Assembly (NCBI GenBank): GCA_016716225.1
Contig: JADJWT010000001.1
Location: forward strand, 1,178,001 to 1,242,000
Direction: 5' to 3'
Length of the DNA stretch: 64,000 nucleotides
Source of the DNA: Ignavibacteriota bacterium
GTDB taxonomy: Bacteria > Bacteroidota > Ignavibacteria > Ignavibacteriales > Melioribacteraceae
Shown: in pieces, positions 27,907-36,289 of the stretch
Position numbering within the stretch: the stretch's first letter is position 1
Layout: the number at the start of each line of letters is the position of its first letter
The notes under the pieces: generated by a model
Databases searched by the model: none
Told to the model about the DNA's origin: nothing
The model's input: the letters and a program-made list of their open reading frames with translations, nothing else
Translations under genes and position numbers: made by a program

Positions 27907-28617
27907 TTAGTTCATAGGAATTTCAATCAATAAAATAAAGGAATTTTCTAATATGGAAATTTCTAACTTTTCGGAGTTCCAAATTCCAATTGCATCTCTG
28001 CGAGATAAAATTTCATCAGCGGTTTTAATTATGCCTTCAATTACAAAAATGTAAACACCGTTTTTAGAATTGTGGATTTGATAATTTACAACTTGATCTT
28101 TTTCAAATTCTCCCCAACTTAAATATGCATCTTGATTTAGCCAAAGTGAATTTTCATTTTTATTTGGTGCAACAACGGTTTGCAGTTTATTTCTTCTTTC
28201 TACTGGATTAAAATATTTTTGATCATATCTTGGAGTGTGTCCGCTTTTATCCGGAAAAACCCAAATCTGTAAAAGTTCAACATTTTCATTTTCGGAAGCG
28301 TTAAATTCGGAATGAGTAATTCCCGTTCCAGCGGACATAACTTGAATTTCGTTTGGTTTAATAATTTCTTGATGTCCCATGCTGTCTTTGTGCGCCAAAC
28401 TTCCTTTGAGAAGAATAGTAACAATTTCCATATTATCATGCGGATGCATTCCAAAACCTTCTGCAGGCGCAACCCAATCATCATTTAAAACACGCAATTT
28501 TCCAAACCTAATTTTTTGCGGCGAGTACCAGCTTGCAAAACTAAACGAGTGAAAAGTTTTTAACCAACCATGATCAAAAAATCCCCTTTCGGAAGCCGGA
28601 TGAAATATCTTATTCAT
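27907..28617 (-). CDS. Pirin family protein
   Basis: A 236-residue bicupin of the pirin/YhhW type. The start is taken at the ATG at 28617; an in-frame TTG four codons upstream is less likely. The metal site lies in the N-terminal cupin: MHPHDNMEIVT gives the two His residues, and GTGITHSEFN adds a His and a Glu. YhhW-type pirins oxidise quercetin in vitro; others act as iron-dependent regulators. The C-terminal domain is present (ISILENSFILLIEIPMN). It is cytoplasmic. It is divergent from the serine hydrolase gene at 28772. Confidence 0.92.
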   Translation of the reverse strand: MNKIFHPASERGFFDHGWLKTFHSFSFASWYSPQKIRFGKLRVLNDDWVAPAEGFGMHPHDNMEIVTILLKGSLAHKDSMGHQEIIKPNEIQVMSAGTGITHSEFNASENENVELLQIWVFPDKSGHTPRYDQKYFNPVERRNKLQTVVAPNKNENSLWLNQDAYLSWGEFEKDQVVNYQIHNSKNGVYIFVIEGIIKTADEILSRRDAIGIWNSEKLEISILENSFILLIEIPMN

Positions 28618-28771
28618 AACTTCTTTCAAATAAATAATTTATGAAAAAGAAATTAAATAACTTTTCAATAAAAATAAATAGATAAAATATCCCATAAACA
28701 TTTTCACAAATTTCAATTTGGTTTTAATTCCAAAATAAAAGAGTTTTACAAAACAAATTTTACTTTAGAAA

Positions 28772-29824
28772 ATGAAAAAAATATCAATCATACTCTTACT
28801 TCAAATAATTATAATTTCTTGCGGAACAATTTCCATGGAAAATAAAATTGATAATATTTTTTCTGAATTTCAGAATGAATTAACACCGGGAGTTTCCGTT
28901 TCGGTTTTGAAAGATGAAAAATTAGTTTATGAAAAATGTTTTGGCTTTGCAGATTTGGAAAATAAAATTTTAATTGAACCCAAAACTAATTTCAGATTAG
29001 CATCAATTACAAAACAGTTTACGGCTTTTTCAATTTTACTTCTGGAAAACGAAGGAAAACTTTCTTTGTCGGATTCGCTCACAAAATTCTTCCCGGAATT
29101 TCCGAAATATGGAAATATAATTTCCATCAAAAATATTTTGCAGCACACTTCCGGAATTTTAGATTATAAAGATTTTGTAAATGATGATTCAATTCAAGTT
29201 AAAGATAAAGATGTTTTACAAATTTTGATGAATCAAGATTCGACATATTTTGAGCCGGGAAAAAAGCATAGATATTCAAATTCCGGTTATGCAATTTTAG
29301 CATTAATTGTAGAAAAACTTTCCGGAAAAACTTTTGCAGAGTTTTTGAATGAAAGAATTTTCAAACCGTTAAAAATGAATAATTCAATCGCATACGAAAA
29401 AGGAATTTCGGAAATTCCCAATCGTGCTTTCGGTTATGTGAAAACGGATACAGGATTTGAATTTTCGGATCAAAGTTCAACAAGTGCAGTTTTGGGCGAT
29501 GGTGGAATTTATTCATCAACAATTGATTTGCTTAAATGGAATGAAGAAGTTGAAAATCCAACACTTTTGCCAAAAGAAAAATTTGCACAATCTTTTGTAA
29601 AAGGAAAAAATAATAAAGGTGAAGAATTTGATTACGGATTTGGCTGGAGATTAGATCCGTACAAAAATTATAAAAGAATTTATCACACCGGAAGCACATG
29701 CGGGTTTTCGAACATTTATATGAAAATTCCGGAATTAGATTTAACGGTTATTATACTTATTAATATTAGAGATTACGATGCAAAAAAATATGCAGAACAA
29801 ATTACTGATTTATTTATTGAATGA
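28772..29824 (+). CDS. Serine hydrolase, beta-lactamase/class C-like lipoprotein
   Basis: A 350-residue serine hydrolase of the class C beta-lactamase/DD-peptidase fold. The signal ends in IIIISC, so lipid attachment at Cys17 is likely and the enzyme is extracytoplasmic. Catalytic motifs are complete: Ser78-Ile-Thr-Lys81 (SxxK), Tyr168-Ser-Asn (YxN) and an HTG near residue 307. The family includes esterases, D-aminopeptidases and penicillin-binding relatives, so neither antibiotic hydrolysis nor a peptidoglycan role should be assumed. It appears monocistronic. Confidence 0.93.
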   Translation: MKKISIILLLQIIIISCGTISMENKIDNIFSEFQNELTPGVSVSVLKDEKLVYEKCFGFADLENKILIEPKTNFRLASITKQFTAFSILLLENEGKLSLSDSLTKFFPEFPKYGNIISIKNILQHTSGILDYKDFVNDDSIQVKDKDVLQILMNQDSTYFEPGKKHRYSNSGYAILALIVEKLSGKTFAEFLNERIFKPLKMNNSIAYEKGISEIPNRAFGYVKTDTGFEFSDQSSTSAVLGDGGIYSSTIDLLKWNEEVENPTLLPKEKFAQSFVKGKNNKGEEFDYGFGWRLDPYKNYKRIYHTGSTCGFSNIYMKIPELDLTVIILINIRDYDAKKYAEQITDLFIE

Positions 29825-29841
29825 TTAAACGCAAATGTAGC

Positions 29842-29859
29842 CGCAAGCTTCAGCTTGCG
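29842..29859. repeat. Short perfect inverted repeat
   Basis: CGCAAGCT (29842-29849) pairs with AGCTTGCG (29852-29859) across a two-base spacer. It lies 18 bp after the stop codon of the serine hydrolase gene, without a T-tract on either side, so it is a weak terminator at best. It immediately precedes the palindromic repeat at 29885, and both may belong to one patch of repeat-type DNA. Confidence 0.5.
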
Positions 29860-29884
29860 TAAAATAATAGTAAAAACAAAAATT

Positions 29885-29975
29885 TGTCATTTCGAATCTC
29901 AATGTTTTATATTGGGTGAGAAATCACTCAATTTTTAGATATCTCAGTCACAAAATACGTTCCTTCGATATGGCA
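29885..29975. repeat. Palindromic dispersed repeat, copy 2
   Basis: A 91-bp diverged copy of the element at 3929-4005. The left end TGTCATTTCGA is identical; the right end TCGATATGGCA differs by two bases from copy 1. The GTTCCTTCGA block before the right end is conserved. This copy also has an internal ATGTTTTATATTGG/GAGAAATCACTCA module whose counterpart lies outside copy 1, at about 4027-4056. The module order therefore differs between copies. Confidence 0.7.
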
Positions 29976-30020
29976 ATAATCAGTAATTATTCTTAAAAAT
30001 GTGAACAAAAAGAAAATAAT

Positions 30021-31094
30021 ATGAACAACAAAACCTCATTTATATTTTGCATTTTGATAACCGTTTTAAATTTTGCGCAAGTAAATTTAACAGAAAATAT
30101 TTCTAATAAATATTCCGGAAACCCAATAATTAAAGGTTGGTATGCAGATCCAGAAGCAGAAATATTTGAAAATAAATTTTGGATTTTCCCAACATTCTCT
30201 GATGAATTTGAAGGAAATTATATTCTATCAAATTTAACTACCGAGCAAATCGAGTTACAGAAAAACACAATAAATCAGCAATATCTAAAACAAACTTTTT
30301 TAGATGCTTTTTCTTCCGAAGATTTAATTAATTGGGAAAAACACTCACACATTTTGGATGTTGAAAATATTTCATGGGCAGCATATTCAATTTGGGCTCC
30401 ATCAATATTTTATGATAATAAAAAATATTATCTTTTCTTCAGTGCGAATGATATTCAGAATGATATTAAAGTAGGCGGAATTGGCGTTGCGGTAAGTGAA
30501 AAACCGGAAGGACCATATTCTGACGCAATTGGAAAACCGTTAATAAATAAATTTTATAACGGCGCTCAACCAATTGACCAATTTGTTTTTAGAGATGATG
30601 ACAGTACAATATATATGTATTACGGCGGATGGAAACATTGTAATGTTGTAAAACTCAGCCAAGATTTAACAAAATTAATTCCATTTAATAATGGTGAAAT
30701 ATTTAAAGAAATTACTCCGGAAAATTATGTTGAAGGTTCATTTTTATTTAAGCGAAATGGAAAGTATTATTTTATGTGGTCGGAAGGAGGTTGGACCGGT
30801 CCCGATTATAGTGTAGCTTATGCAATCGGAGATTCACCGATTGGTCCATTTAAAAGAATCGGAAAAATATTACAGCAAGATTCAACAATTGCAACGGGAG
30901 CGGGACATCATTCATGTTTCAAAATTCCCAATACTGATGAATGGTACATTTCATATCATCGCAGACCTTTAAATACAACGAATGGAAATCATAGAGAAGT
31001 TTGCATTGACAGAATGTACTTTGATGAAAATGGATTTATACTTCCAATCAAAATGTCTTTTGAAGGAGTTGAAAAAAGAGTAATTAAAAATTAG
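30021..31094 (+). CDS. Glycoside hydrolase family 43-like enzyme
   Basis: A 357-residue exported enzyme with a signal peptide (about 1-20) and a five-bladed propeller pattern. Catalytic positions of GH43 are in place: the base Asp43 in WYADPEAE, the pKa-modulating Asp186 in PIDQFVF and the acid Glu238 in VEGSFLFKRNGKYY. A conserved His in ATGAGHHSCF fits the calcium-binding or central channel position. GH43 enzymes are arabinosidases, arabinanases, xylosidases or galactosidases; which one is open. It points to use of plant-type polysaccharide side chains. No susCD genes are adjacent. Confidence 0.9.
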   Translation: MNNKTSFIFCILITVLNFAQVNLTENISNKYSGNPIIKGWYADPEAEIFENKFWIFPTFSDEFEGNYILSNLTTEQIELQKNTINQQYLKQTFLDAFSSEDLINWEKHSHILDVENISWAAYSIWAPSIFYDNKKYYLFFSANDIQNDIKVGGIGVAVSEKPEGPYSDAIGKPLINKFYNGAQPIDQFVFRDDDSTIYMYYGGWKHCNVVKLSQDLTKLIPFNNGEIFKEITPENYVEGSFLFKRNGKYYFMWSEGGWTGPDYSVAYAIGDSPIGPFKRIGKILQQDSTIATGAGHHSCFKIPNTDEWYISYHRRPLNTTNGNHREVCIDRMYFDENGFILPIKMSFEGVEKRVIKN

Positions 31095-31187
31095 ATCTAA
31101 TTAATTATTTTTTCATCAAAGATTTATCCGCGAAAATCATAATAGATCAGTAAAATCTGCGTTCTATTTATTTTAAGATTTTTAAAT

Positions 31188-32309
31188 TTATAACATAATT
31201 TTTGAATTAGTTCTAATTGATTCTTCAATTGCGTTAATAATTCTTACGTCTTTTAATCCTTCTTCACCGGTAACTTTTAAGGGTTTATTATCTCTAAACG
31301 AAATTGCCATTTCGTCCATTTGAACTGATTGTTGATTTTTCTCGGTAAATTGAATTGGTCCCTTAGAACTAATTCCCTTAATTCCTCTATAAGATGAAAA
31401 GGGATTTAAGCCAAACCAGCCAGTTCTTGCTTGAACATAAAGATTAGAAATTCCCAATCCAAAACTTCCCATACAATTTGCAATTACTCCACTCGGAAAT
31501 AATAGTTGGAAAGTAACGGTTTCATCAATTTCTGTTAATTCATTTGGTCGCGAGTTATAGCTTTGAGCTGTTACTGAAATTGGTTCTTCGCCGGTTACAT
31601 ATCTTGCCGCATTCAATGAATAAACCCCAATATCTTGCATTGCACCGCCGCCCATTGCTTTTTTTGCCCGCCATGCATTTGTGTTTCCCATAAAAAATCC
31701 AGCACCGGCATTTATTGTAACCAAATTTCCAAATTCTTTTTCTCTCGCCATTCGGATAATTTCAATTGTATGCTGTTCGTATTGCATTCTGTAACCAATC
31801 GAAAGCCCAACATTATTTTCATTGCAAGCGTCAATCATTTCTTTGCATTCTTTCACATCCATTGCCATTGGCTTTTCGCAGATTACATGTTTTCCGGCTT
31901 TTGCCGCGCGGATTGTAAACTCTGCGTGCATTGAATTTGGCAAAACTACATATACAATTTTTATTTCATCGTTATTAATTATGTTATCAAAATTTTCATA
32001 ATTGTAAATATTTTTTTGTAGAATATTGTATTTCTTTGACCATTCATCTGCTTTGGAAGGAGTTCCGGTAACAATTCCGGCAAGATAACATTCTTTAGTT
32101 TCTTGAAGCGCGGGAGCTAAATTATTTTTGCTGTAATTCCCAAGTCCAACGAGTGCAATTCCCATTTTATTATTTTTATCATTTAGAAAATTTTTATTCT
32201 TAAACAATGGCGAAGCAAAGCCAAATGAAAGTGCTCCGGCACCAATAGATACTTTTTTAATAAAATCTCTTCTTGAATTGTTAAAGGAATTTGAATTTTG
32301 GGAATTCAT
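31188..32309 (-). CDS. Gfo/Idh/MocA oxidoreductase with Tat signal
   Basis: A 373-residue NAD(P)-dependent oxidoreductase. The N-terminus carries a twin-arginine motif (SRRDFIKK, Arg13-Arg14) and a hydrophobic stretch, so it should be folded with cofactor and exported through Tat. The Rossmann part has GIALVGLGNYSKNNL, and CEKPMAMDVKECKEM holds the conserved EKP lysine. The C-terminal alpha/beta domain (MQDIGVYSLNAARYVTGEEP) supplies the catalytic His/Asp region. These enzymes act on sugars or sugar derivatives. It sits next to the GH43 gene but points the other way (convergent). Confidence 0.92.
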   Translation of the reverse strand: MNSQNSNSFNNSRRDFIKKVSIGAGALSFGFASPLFKNKNFLNDKNNKMGIALVGLGNYSKNNLAPALQETKECYLAGIVTGTPSKADEWSKKYNILQKNIYNYENFDNIINNDEIKIVYVVLPNSMHAEFTIRAAKAGKHVICEKPMAMDVKECKEMIDACNENNVGLSIGYRMQYEQHTIEIIRMAREKEFGNLVTINAGAGFFMGNTNAWRAKKAMGGGAMQDIGVYSLNAARYVTGEEPISVTAQSYNSRPNELTEIDETVTFQLLFPSGVIANCMGSFGLGISNLYVQARTGWFGLNPFSSYRGIKGISSKGPIQFTEKNQQSVQMDEMAISFRDNKPLKVTGEEGLKDVRIINAIEESIRTNSKIML

Positions 32310-32392
32310 AATTTATCTCCATTCAATTAAAACTTATTTAAAAATAAGAATTGTTTTATTAAACTTAAGAGATAATTGAAGAAATATTAAAA

Positions 32393-32429
32393 GAAAAAAA
32401 TGAGAGCATACAAAAATTATGTGCTCTCA
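32393..32429 (-). terminator. Intrinsic terminator of the GlsB-like gene
   Basis: TGAGAGCA (32401-32408) pairs with TGCTCTCA (32422-32429). Read on the minus strand the stem is followed at once by a run of T residues (complement of 32392-32400). This is a classic Rho-independent terminator just past the stop codon of the gene at 32436. Confidence 0.85.
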
Positions 32430-32435
32430 AATTAT

Positions 32436-32687
32436 TTATTTTGATTTAAATTTTCGATAAATGAAAAGTAAAATAATTGAACCAGCAATTGCCATTGCGA
32501 AACTTCTGAAATCAAATCCGGTAATATCTCCCAATCCTAGAAATGAACCAATAAAACCTCCGACAAAAGCTCCGGCAACACCAATTAAAATTGTAATTAT
32601 CATACCGCCAGGATCTTTACCGGGCATAATGAATTTAGCAATTGCACCAGCTATCAACCCAAAAACTATCCAAGATAAAATTCCCAT
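32436..32687 (-). CDS. GlsB/YeaQ/YmgE family stress membrane protein
   Basis: An 83-residue protein with three hydrophobic, Gly-rich helices, formerly called transglycosylase-associated protein. The core WIVFGLIAGAIAKFIMPGKD followed by PGGMIITILIGVAGAFVGG is diagnostic of the family. It is an inner-membrane protein often induced by general stress. The molecular role is not settled. AAAGGAAA precedes the ATG. It is a single gene with its own terminator. Confidence 0.95.
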   Translation of the reverse strand: MGILSWIVFGLIAGAIAKFIMPGKDPGGMIITILIGVAGAFVGGFIGSFLGLGDITGFDFRSFAMAIAGSIILLFIYRKFKSK

Positions 32688-32856
32688 AAATTATTTCCTT
32701 TATTTTGTTTGAAATTGATAATTACTTTAAAACCTAATTATAAAATTATAATGTTTCGTTCAAAAATCAAGTTAATCGCAGAAACTATTACAAATTATAA
32801 AATTGAAAATAAAAAGTTTTTTTTATATTTCTTTCATTAAAGTTAGGGATTATAAA

Positions 32857-33759
32857 ATGAGCAAAACAAAAAATAATAAATATACTATTGGACTTTTACA
32901 GCTTGCTTTTTCGTCTGATTTAAAAGATAACACAAAAAAAACTTTATCTTGGGTTGATAAAGCTGCAAATAAAGGCGCACAAGTTATTTGTCTGCCGGAA
33001 CTTTACCGTTCACAATATTTTTGTCAGAAAGAAGATTCATCACTTTTTAATTTGGCGGAAACTGTTGATGGTCCTTCTGTAGCAGCATTTCAGAAATCTG
33101 CAAAGAAAAATAAAGTTTCGATAATTGTACCAATTTTTGAAAAACGCGCACCCGGAATTTATCATAACAGTAATGTAATTATTGATGCTGATGGTTCAGT
33201 TTTAGGAGTTTACAGAAAAATGCACATTCCCGATGATCCGGCATTTTATGAAAAATATTATTTCACTCCGGGCGATTTAGGATTTAAAACTTTCCAAACC
33301 AAATTCGGAAAAATTGGAACATTAATTTGCTGGGATCAATGGTTTCCGGAAGGTGCAAGATTAACAGCTTTAAAAGGTGCTGATGTTTTATTTTATCCCA
33401 CCGCTATTGGCTGGCATCCATCCGAAAAAGAAAGATACGGAAAAGCTCAGCAAGATTCTTGGGTTACAATTCAAAGATCACACGCAATTGCAAACGGAGT
33501 TTATGTTGCTTCTGTAAACAGAATAGGATTTGAGAAAACTGTTAAAGAGCAAGACGGAATTATATTTTGGGGCTCATCATTTATTTGTGATCCTCAAGGA
33601 GTTTTTATAGCTAAAGCTTCTGAGGATAAAGAAGAAATTTTATTAGCAGAAATAGATTTAAATCATATTGAAACAATTAGAAGAAATTGGCCATTCTTGC
33701 GCGATAGAAGAATTGATGCATATGATGGAATTACAAAAAGATTTTTGGATGAAAAGTAA
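32857..33759 (+). CDS. aguB: N-carbamoylputrescine amidase
   Basis: A 300-residue nitrilase-superfamily enzyme that converts N-carbamoylputrescine to putrescine, CO2 and ammonia. Start taken at the ATG at 32857 (AGGGA upstream); the frame extends 54 bp further to a TTG but that part is not family-like. The catalytic triad is visible: Glu48 in LPELYRS, Lys121 in YRKMHIPD and Cys158 in LICWDQWFPE. The block DDPAFYEKYYFTPGD is typical of the AguB subgroup. Its stop codon overlaps the start of aguA by one base, so the two act together in the agmatine route. Confidence 0.95.
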   Translation: MSKTKNNKYTIGLLQLAFSSDLKDNTKKTLSWVDKAANKGAQVICLPELYRSQYFCQKEDSSLFNLAETVDGPSVAAFQKSAKKNKVSIIVPIFEKRAPGIYHNSNVIIDADGSVLGVYRKMHIPDDPAFYEKYYFTPGDLGFKTFQTKFGKIGTLICWDQWFPEGARLTALKGADVLFYPTAIGWHPSEKERYGKAQQDSWVTIQRSHAIANGVYVASVNRIGFEKTVKEQDGIIFWGSSFICDPQGVFIAKASEDKEEILLAEIDLNHIETIRRNWPFLRDRRIDAYDGITKRFLDEK

Positions 33760-34796
33760 TGAACAAAAATTTAAGATATCCGGCTGAGTGGGAAGAACAT
33801 AAATCGACAATAATTTGCTGGCCTCACCAAAAAGAAGATTGGCCCGGAAAGTTCATGCCCATTCATTGGGTTTACACGGAAATTGTAAAATATTTATCAC
33901 GCGGAGAATTTGTTAGAATAATTGTTCAATCAAAAAATCATCAAGAAAAAGTTAAAAATTATTTGCTTCGTGCAGAAATATTTTCAGAAAATATAGATTT
34001 TATAATTGCCAAATCTGATCGAGGCTGGATGCGTGATTCTTCGCCAGTATTTGTTAAAGTAGGAAATAAAACAAAAGCAATTGAGTTTACTTTTAATGGT
34101 TGGGCGAAATATTCAAATCATAAATTGGATAAAAAAATTCCGCAGATTTTAGCAAAACATTTAAATGTTGAAACTGAATCTGCAATTCACAAAAATAAAA
34201 ATGTTGTTTTGGAAGGCGGTTCAATTGATATTAACGGAAACGGAACTTTATTAACAACAGAAGAATGTCTGCTTGATGAAAAAGTTCAAACTAGAAATCC
34301 CGGTTTTACGAAAAAAGATTATGAAGAAATTTTCAAAAAATATTTTGGAATTAAAAATGTAATTTGGTTGAAAAATGGAATTGCCGGAGATGATACACAC
34401 GGACACGTTGATGATTTGGGCAGATTTGTAAATTCCAACACTTTATTAATTTGTAATGAAGAAAATTCATCCGATCAAAATTACACAAATTTAAAAAAAA
34501 ATTTAGAAATTCTTGAAAATGTAAAATTAGAAAACGGTTCTAAACCCAATGTGGTTAAACTTCCGATGCCATCGCCAATTATTTTTGAAGGAATGCGACT
34601 TCCCGCAAGTTATGCAAATTTCTACATTTCGAATTACGCTGTTTTAGTCCCGACATTTAACGATCCTAATGACAGAATTGCTTTAAATATTATTAAAGAA
34701 TTTTTTCCGGATAGAGAAGTAATAGGAATTCATTCCGTAGATTTGGTTTGGGGATTGGGAACAATCCACTGTTTAAGTCACGAAGAACCAGTTTAA
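33759..34796 (+). CDS. aguA: Agmatine deiminase
   Basis: A 345-residue guanidine-modifying enzyme (agmatine deiminase/peptidylarginine-deiminase-like fold) that turns agmatine into N-carbamoylputrescine and ammonia. Diagnostic blocks: WMRDSSPVFV, the GGSIDINGNGT region, GDDTHGHVDD with the catalytic Asp and His, and the C-terminal nucleophile Cys338 in GLGTIHCLSHEEP. The ATG overlaps the stop of aguB (TAATG), giving coupled translation. Together they complete arginine-derived putrescine synthesis, provided an arginine decarboxylase exists elsewhere. It is convergent with the TetR gene, 4 bp apart. Confidence 0.95.
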   Translation: MNKNLRYPAEWEEHKSTIICWPHQKEDWPGKFMPIHWVYTEIVKYLSRGEFVRIIVQSKNHQEKVKNYLLRAEIFSENIDFIIAKSDRGWMRDSSPVFVKVGNKTKAIEFTFNGWAKYSNHKLDKKIPQILAKHLNVETESAIHKNKNVVLEGGSIDINGNGTLLTTEECLLDEKVQTRNPGFTKKDYEEIFKKYFGIKNVIWLKNGIAGDDTHGHVDDLGRFVNSNTLLICNEENSSDQNYTNLKKNLEILENVKLENGSKPNVVKLPMPSPIIFEGMRLPASYANFYISNYAVLVPTFNDPNDRIALNIIKEFFPDREVIGIHSVDLVWGLGTIHCLSHEEPV

Positions 34797-34800
34797 TTTT

Positions 34801-35394
34801 CTAACTCAAAATACTATCAATTTGTCTTTCAGTTATTTTGACGAAATCCGCATAACTTTCAGGATTAAATCTGTTCAAATAAAAAAGTAAAATTCCGATA
34901 GATAAATTTTTCAAAGATTCCATTTTTAAATCTGCAATTTCTTTTGTACAAATATTGTTTTCAATACAATAATTCCAATCTTCGTCGCAAAGTTTATCAT
35001 AAAAATTATAGATAAAATTTATTGTTTGCTTTTTTTGACCAAGATCATTTGCTTTTTCAAGAAAGAACAATTCAAATATTCCCGGATATTGAACAAAATA
35101 TTTCATATAAGATATTGTAACCTTTTTGATTCTATCTAAACCTTTTGGACTGGTTTGTGTTTCAATTTTTACAATGTCTACGCATTCCGATTGAAAATCT
35201 TTTACACATTCAAAAACAAGATCTTTTATATCTTTAAAATAATTATAGAGTGTTGCATAAGAATAACCAGCTTCTTTTGCAATATTTCTAACATTTACGG
35301 TTTTTAAACCCTCGCTCTTTAGTATTTTTTTTGTTGCTTGAATGAAATAACTTTTCATTCTTTCTTCTTGAATTATTTTGTTGTCCATGATCAT
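34801..35394 (-). CDS. TetR/AcrR-family transcriptional regulator
   Basis: About 197 residues. The N-terminal helix-turn-helix (roughly 20-60) has VRNIAKEAGYSYATLYNYF, characteristic of TetR repressors, followed by an all-helical ligand domain. The start is uncertain: candidate ATGs at 35394 and 35388, with no Shine-Dalgarno, and a TTG further up. A 15-bp palindrome 29 bp upstream of the first ATG (35423-35437) is a likely autoregulatory operator. The regulated genes are unknown; it is convergent with aguA, so it need not control the putrescine genes. Confidence 0.88.
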   Translation of the reverse strand: MIMDNKIIQEERMKSYFIQATKKILKSEGLKTVNVRNIAKEAGYSYATLYNYFKDIKDLVFECVKDFQSECVDIVKIETQTSPKGLDRIKKVTISYMKYFVQYPGIFELFFLEKANDLGQKKQTINFIYNFYDKLCDEDWNYCIENNICTKEIADLKMESLKNLSIGILLFYLNRFNPESYADFVKITERQIDSILS

Positions 35395-35422
35395 TGTTAA
35401 TATGTTTATCAAAGTTTATTTA

Positions 35423-35437
35423 ATTAACAATGTTAAT
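35423..35437. promoter_or_regulatory. Candidate TetR operator palindrome
   Basis: ATTAACAATGTTAAT is a perfect 15-bp palindrome around a central base, and its half-site ATTGTTAA recurs inverted at about 35393-35400, over the start codon region. Position and symmetry fit an autoregulatory site for the TetR-type repressor encoded immediately to the left. Confidence 0.5.
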
Positions 35438-35510
35438 ATAATGAACAACAATCATTTATGCAATTTATTTTTTTAAGAATGTTATAATATTTAAGAATTT
35501 CTAAAATGGA

Positions 35511-36152
35511 CTATTTACTTAAAATAAAACCATTAATTTTAGAAAGCTTATTCATTTTCAAACCTTTTTCAATTATGGTTTTATATTTTTCTTGAGCTTC
35601 AGAAATTGTTATATTACCTTTCAAAGTTTCATCAAGATTTCCATCAGCATTGTTATCCACAAAAACCGAAATTTTATATTCAATAATTTTAAACTTTTCC
35701 TTTATTGAAAATTGATTAAAATGAGCACTTTTAATAGATGAAAAACTTTTTATTTCATAAATGGTATTATTTTCAATAAAAGAAAATGTAGTATTTCCCA
35801 AATCAATTTGATTAACTTTTCCTTGCTTTTCTAATGCATCAAGACAATAATCGTAAATATTTTGTGCTGTAGAAATTGAGATTTCACCATTAATTACTTC
35901 ATCAATAATTCTGTCTTGATTCAAATCTGCAGCAATGAAATTAGAGCCGATAATCTGATTGCATGACTTAGGATTATTTGGACAATAAGCTGATCTTAAA
36001 ACGTAATTTTGACCGGAATAATTAAATTTAAATTCTGAAACGCGCATTTCTGATGAACTTGCACATCCAATTATTAAATAAGAAATTAGGCAGATTAAAA
36101 AAAATGGAACAACTTTAGAAAGAAATTCTTTTTTGTTTTTTGAAGTTTTCAT
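35511..36152 (-). CDS. Lipoprotein with two EF-hand-like repeats
   Basis: A 213-residue lipoprotein. Start at the ATG at 36152, preceded by GGAG at a good distance; an upstream ATG nine codons earlier has no such site. The lipobox LIIGC gives the lipid cysteine Cys30. The mature part contains two copies of a unit of about 100 residues. Each ends with an acidic loop, DLNQDRIIDE and DNNADGNLDE, followed by an ISxAQ-helix (ISISTAQNIYDY, ITISEAQEKYKT). The loops resemble EF-hand/dockerin calcium loops. The role is unknown. It is the last gene before the TetR region and is separated from the DUF4249 gene by 137 bp. Confidence 0.78.
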   Translation of the reverse strand: MKTSKNKKEFLSKVVPFFLICLISYLIIGCASSSEMRVSEFKFNYSGQNYVLRSAYCPNNPKSCNQIIGSNFIAADLNQDRIIDEVINGEISISTAQNIYDYCLDALEKQGKVNQIDLGNTTFSFIENNTIYEIKSFSSIKSAHFNQFSIKEKFKIIEYKISVFVDNNADGNLDETLKGNITISEAQEKYKTIIEKGLKMNKLSKINGFILSK

Positions 36153-36289
36153 TTTATCATCTCCTATTTTAACTTCCATTCAAGGAGAGAAGTATTTAGT
36201 TTTGTTTCTATGATATAATTTAACAGATTGGCAAACAAATGCAAGAGTTTTATGTCTTTTTTTGCAAATTATTTTTAAATAAAAATCAA

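Noticed and set aside
28772..29824. Serine hydrolase as an antibiotic-resistance beta-lactamase
   Set aside because: The motifs fit the broad esterase/peptidase group; nothing specific to clinically relevant enzymes is visible.
32461..32712. Open frame antisense to the GlsB-like gene
   Set aside because: The opposite strand encodes a clear GlsB-family protein with its own Shine-Dalgarno and terminator; this frame is a Pro/Ile-rich shadow.
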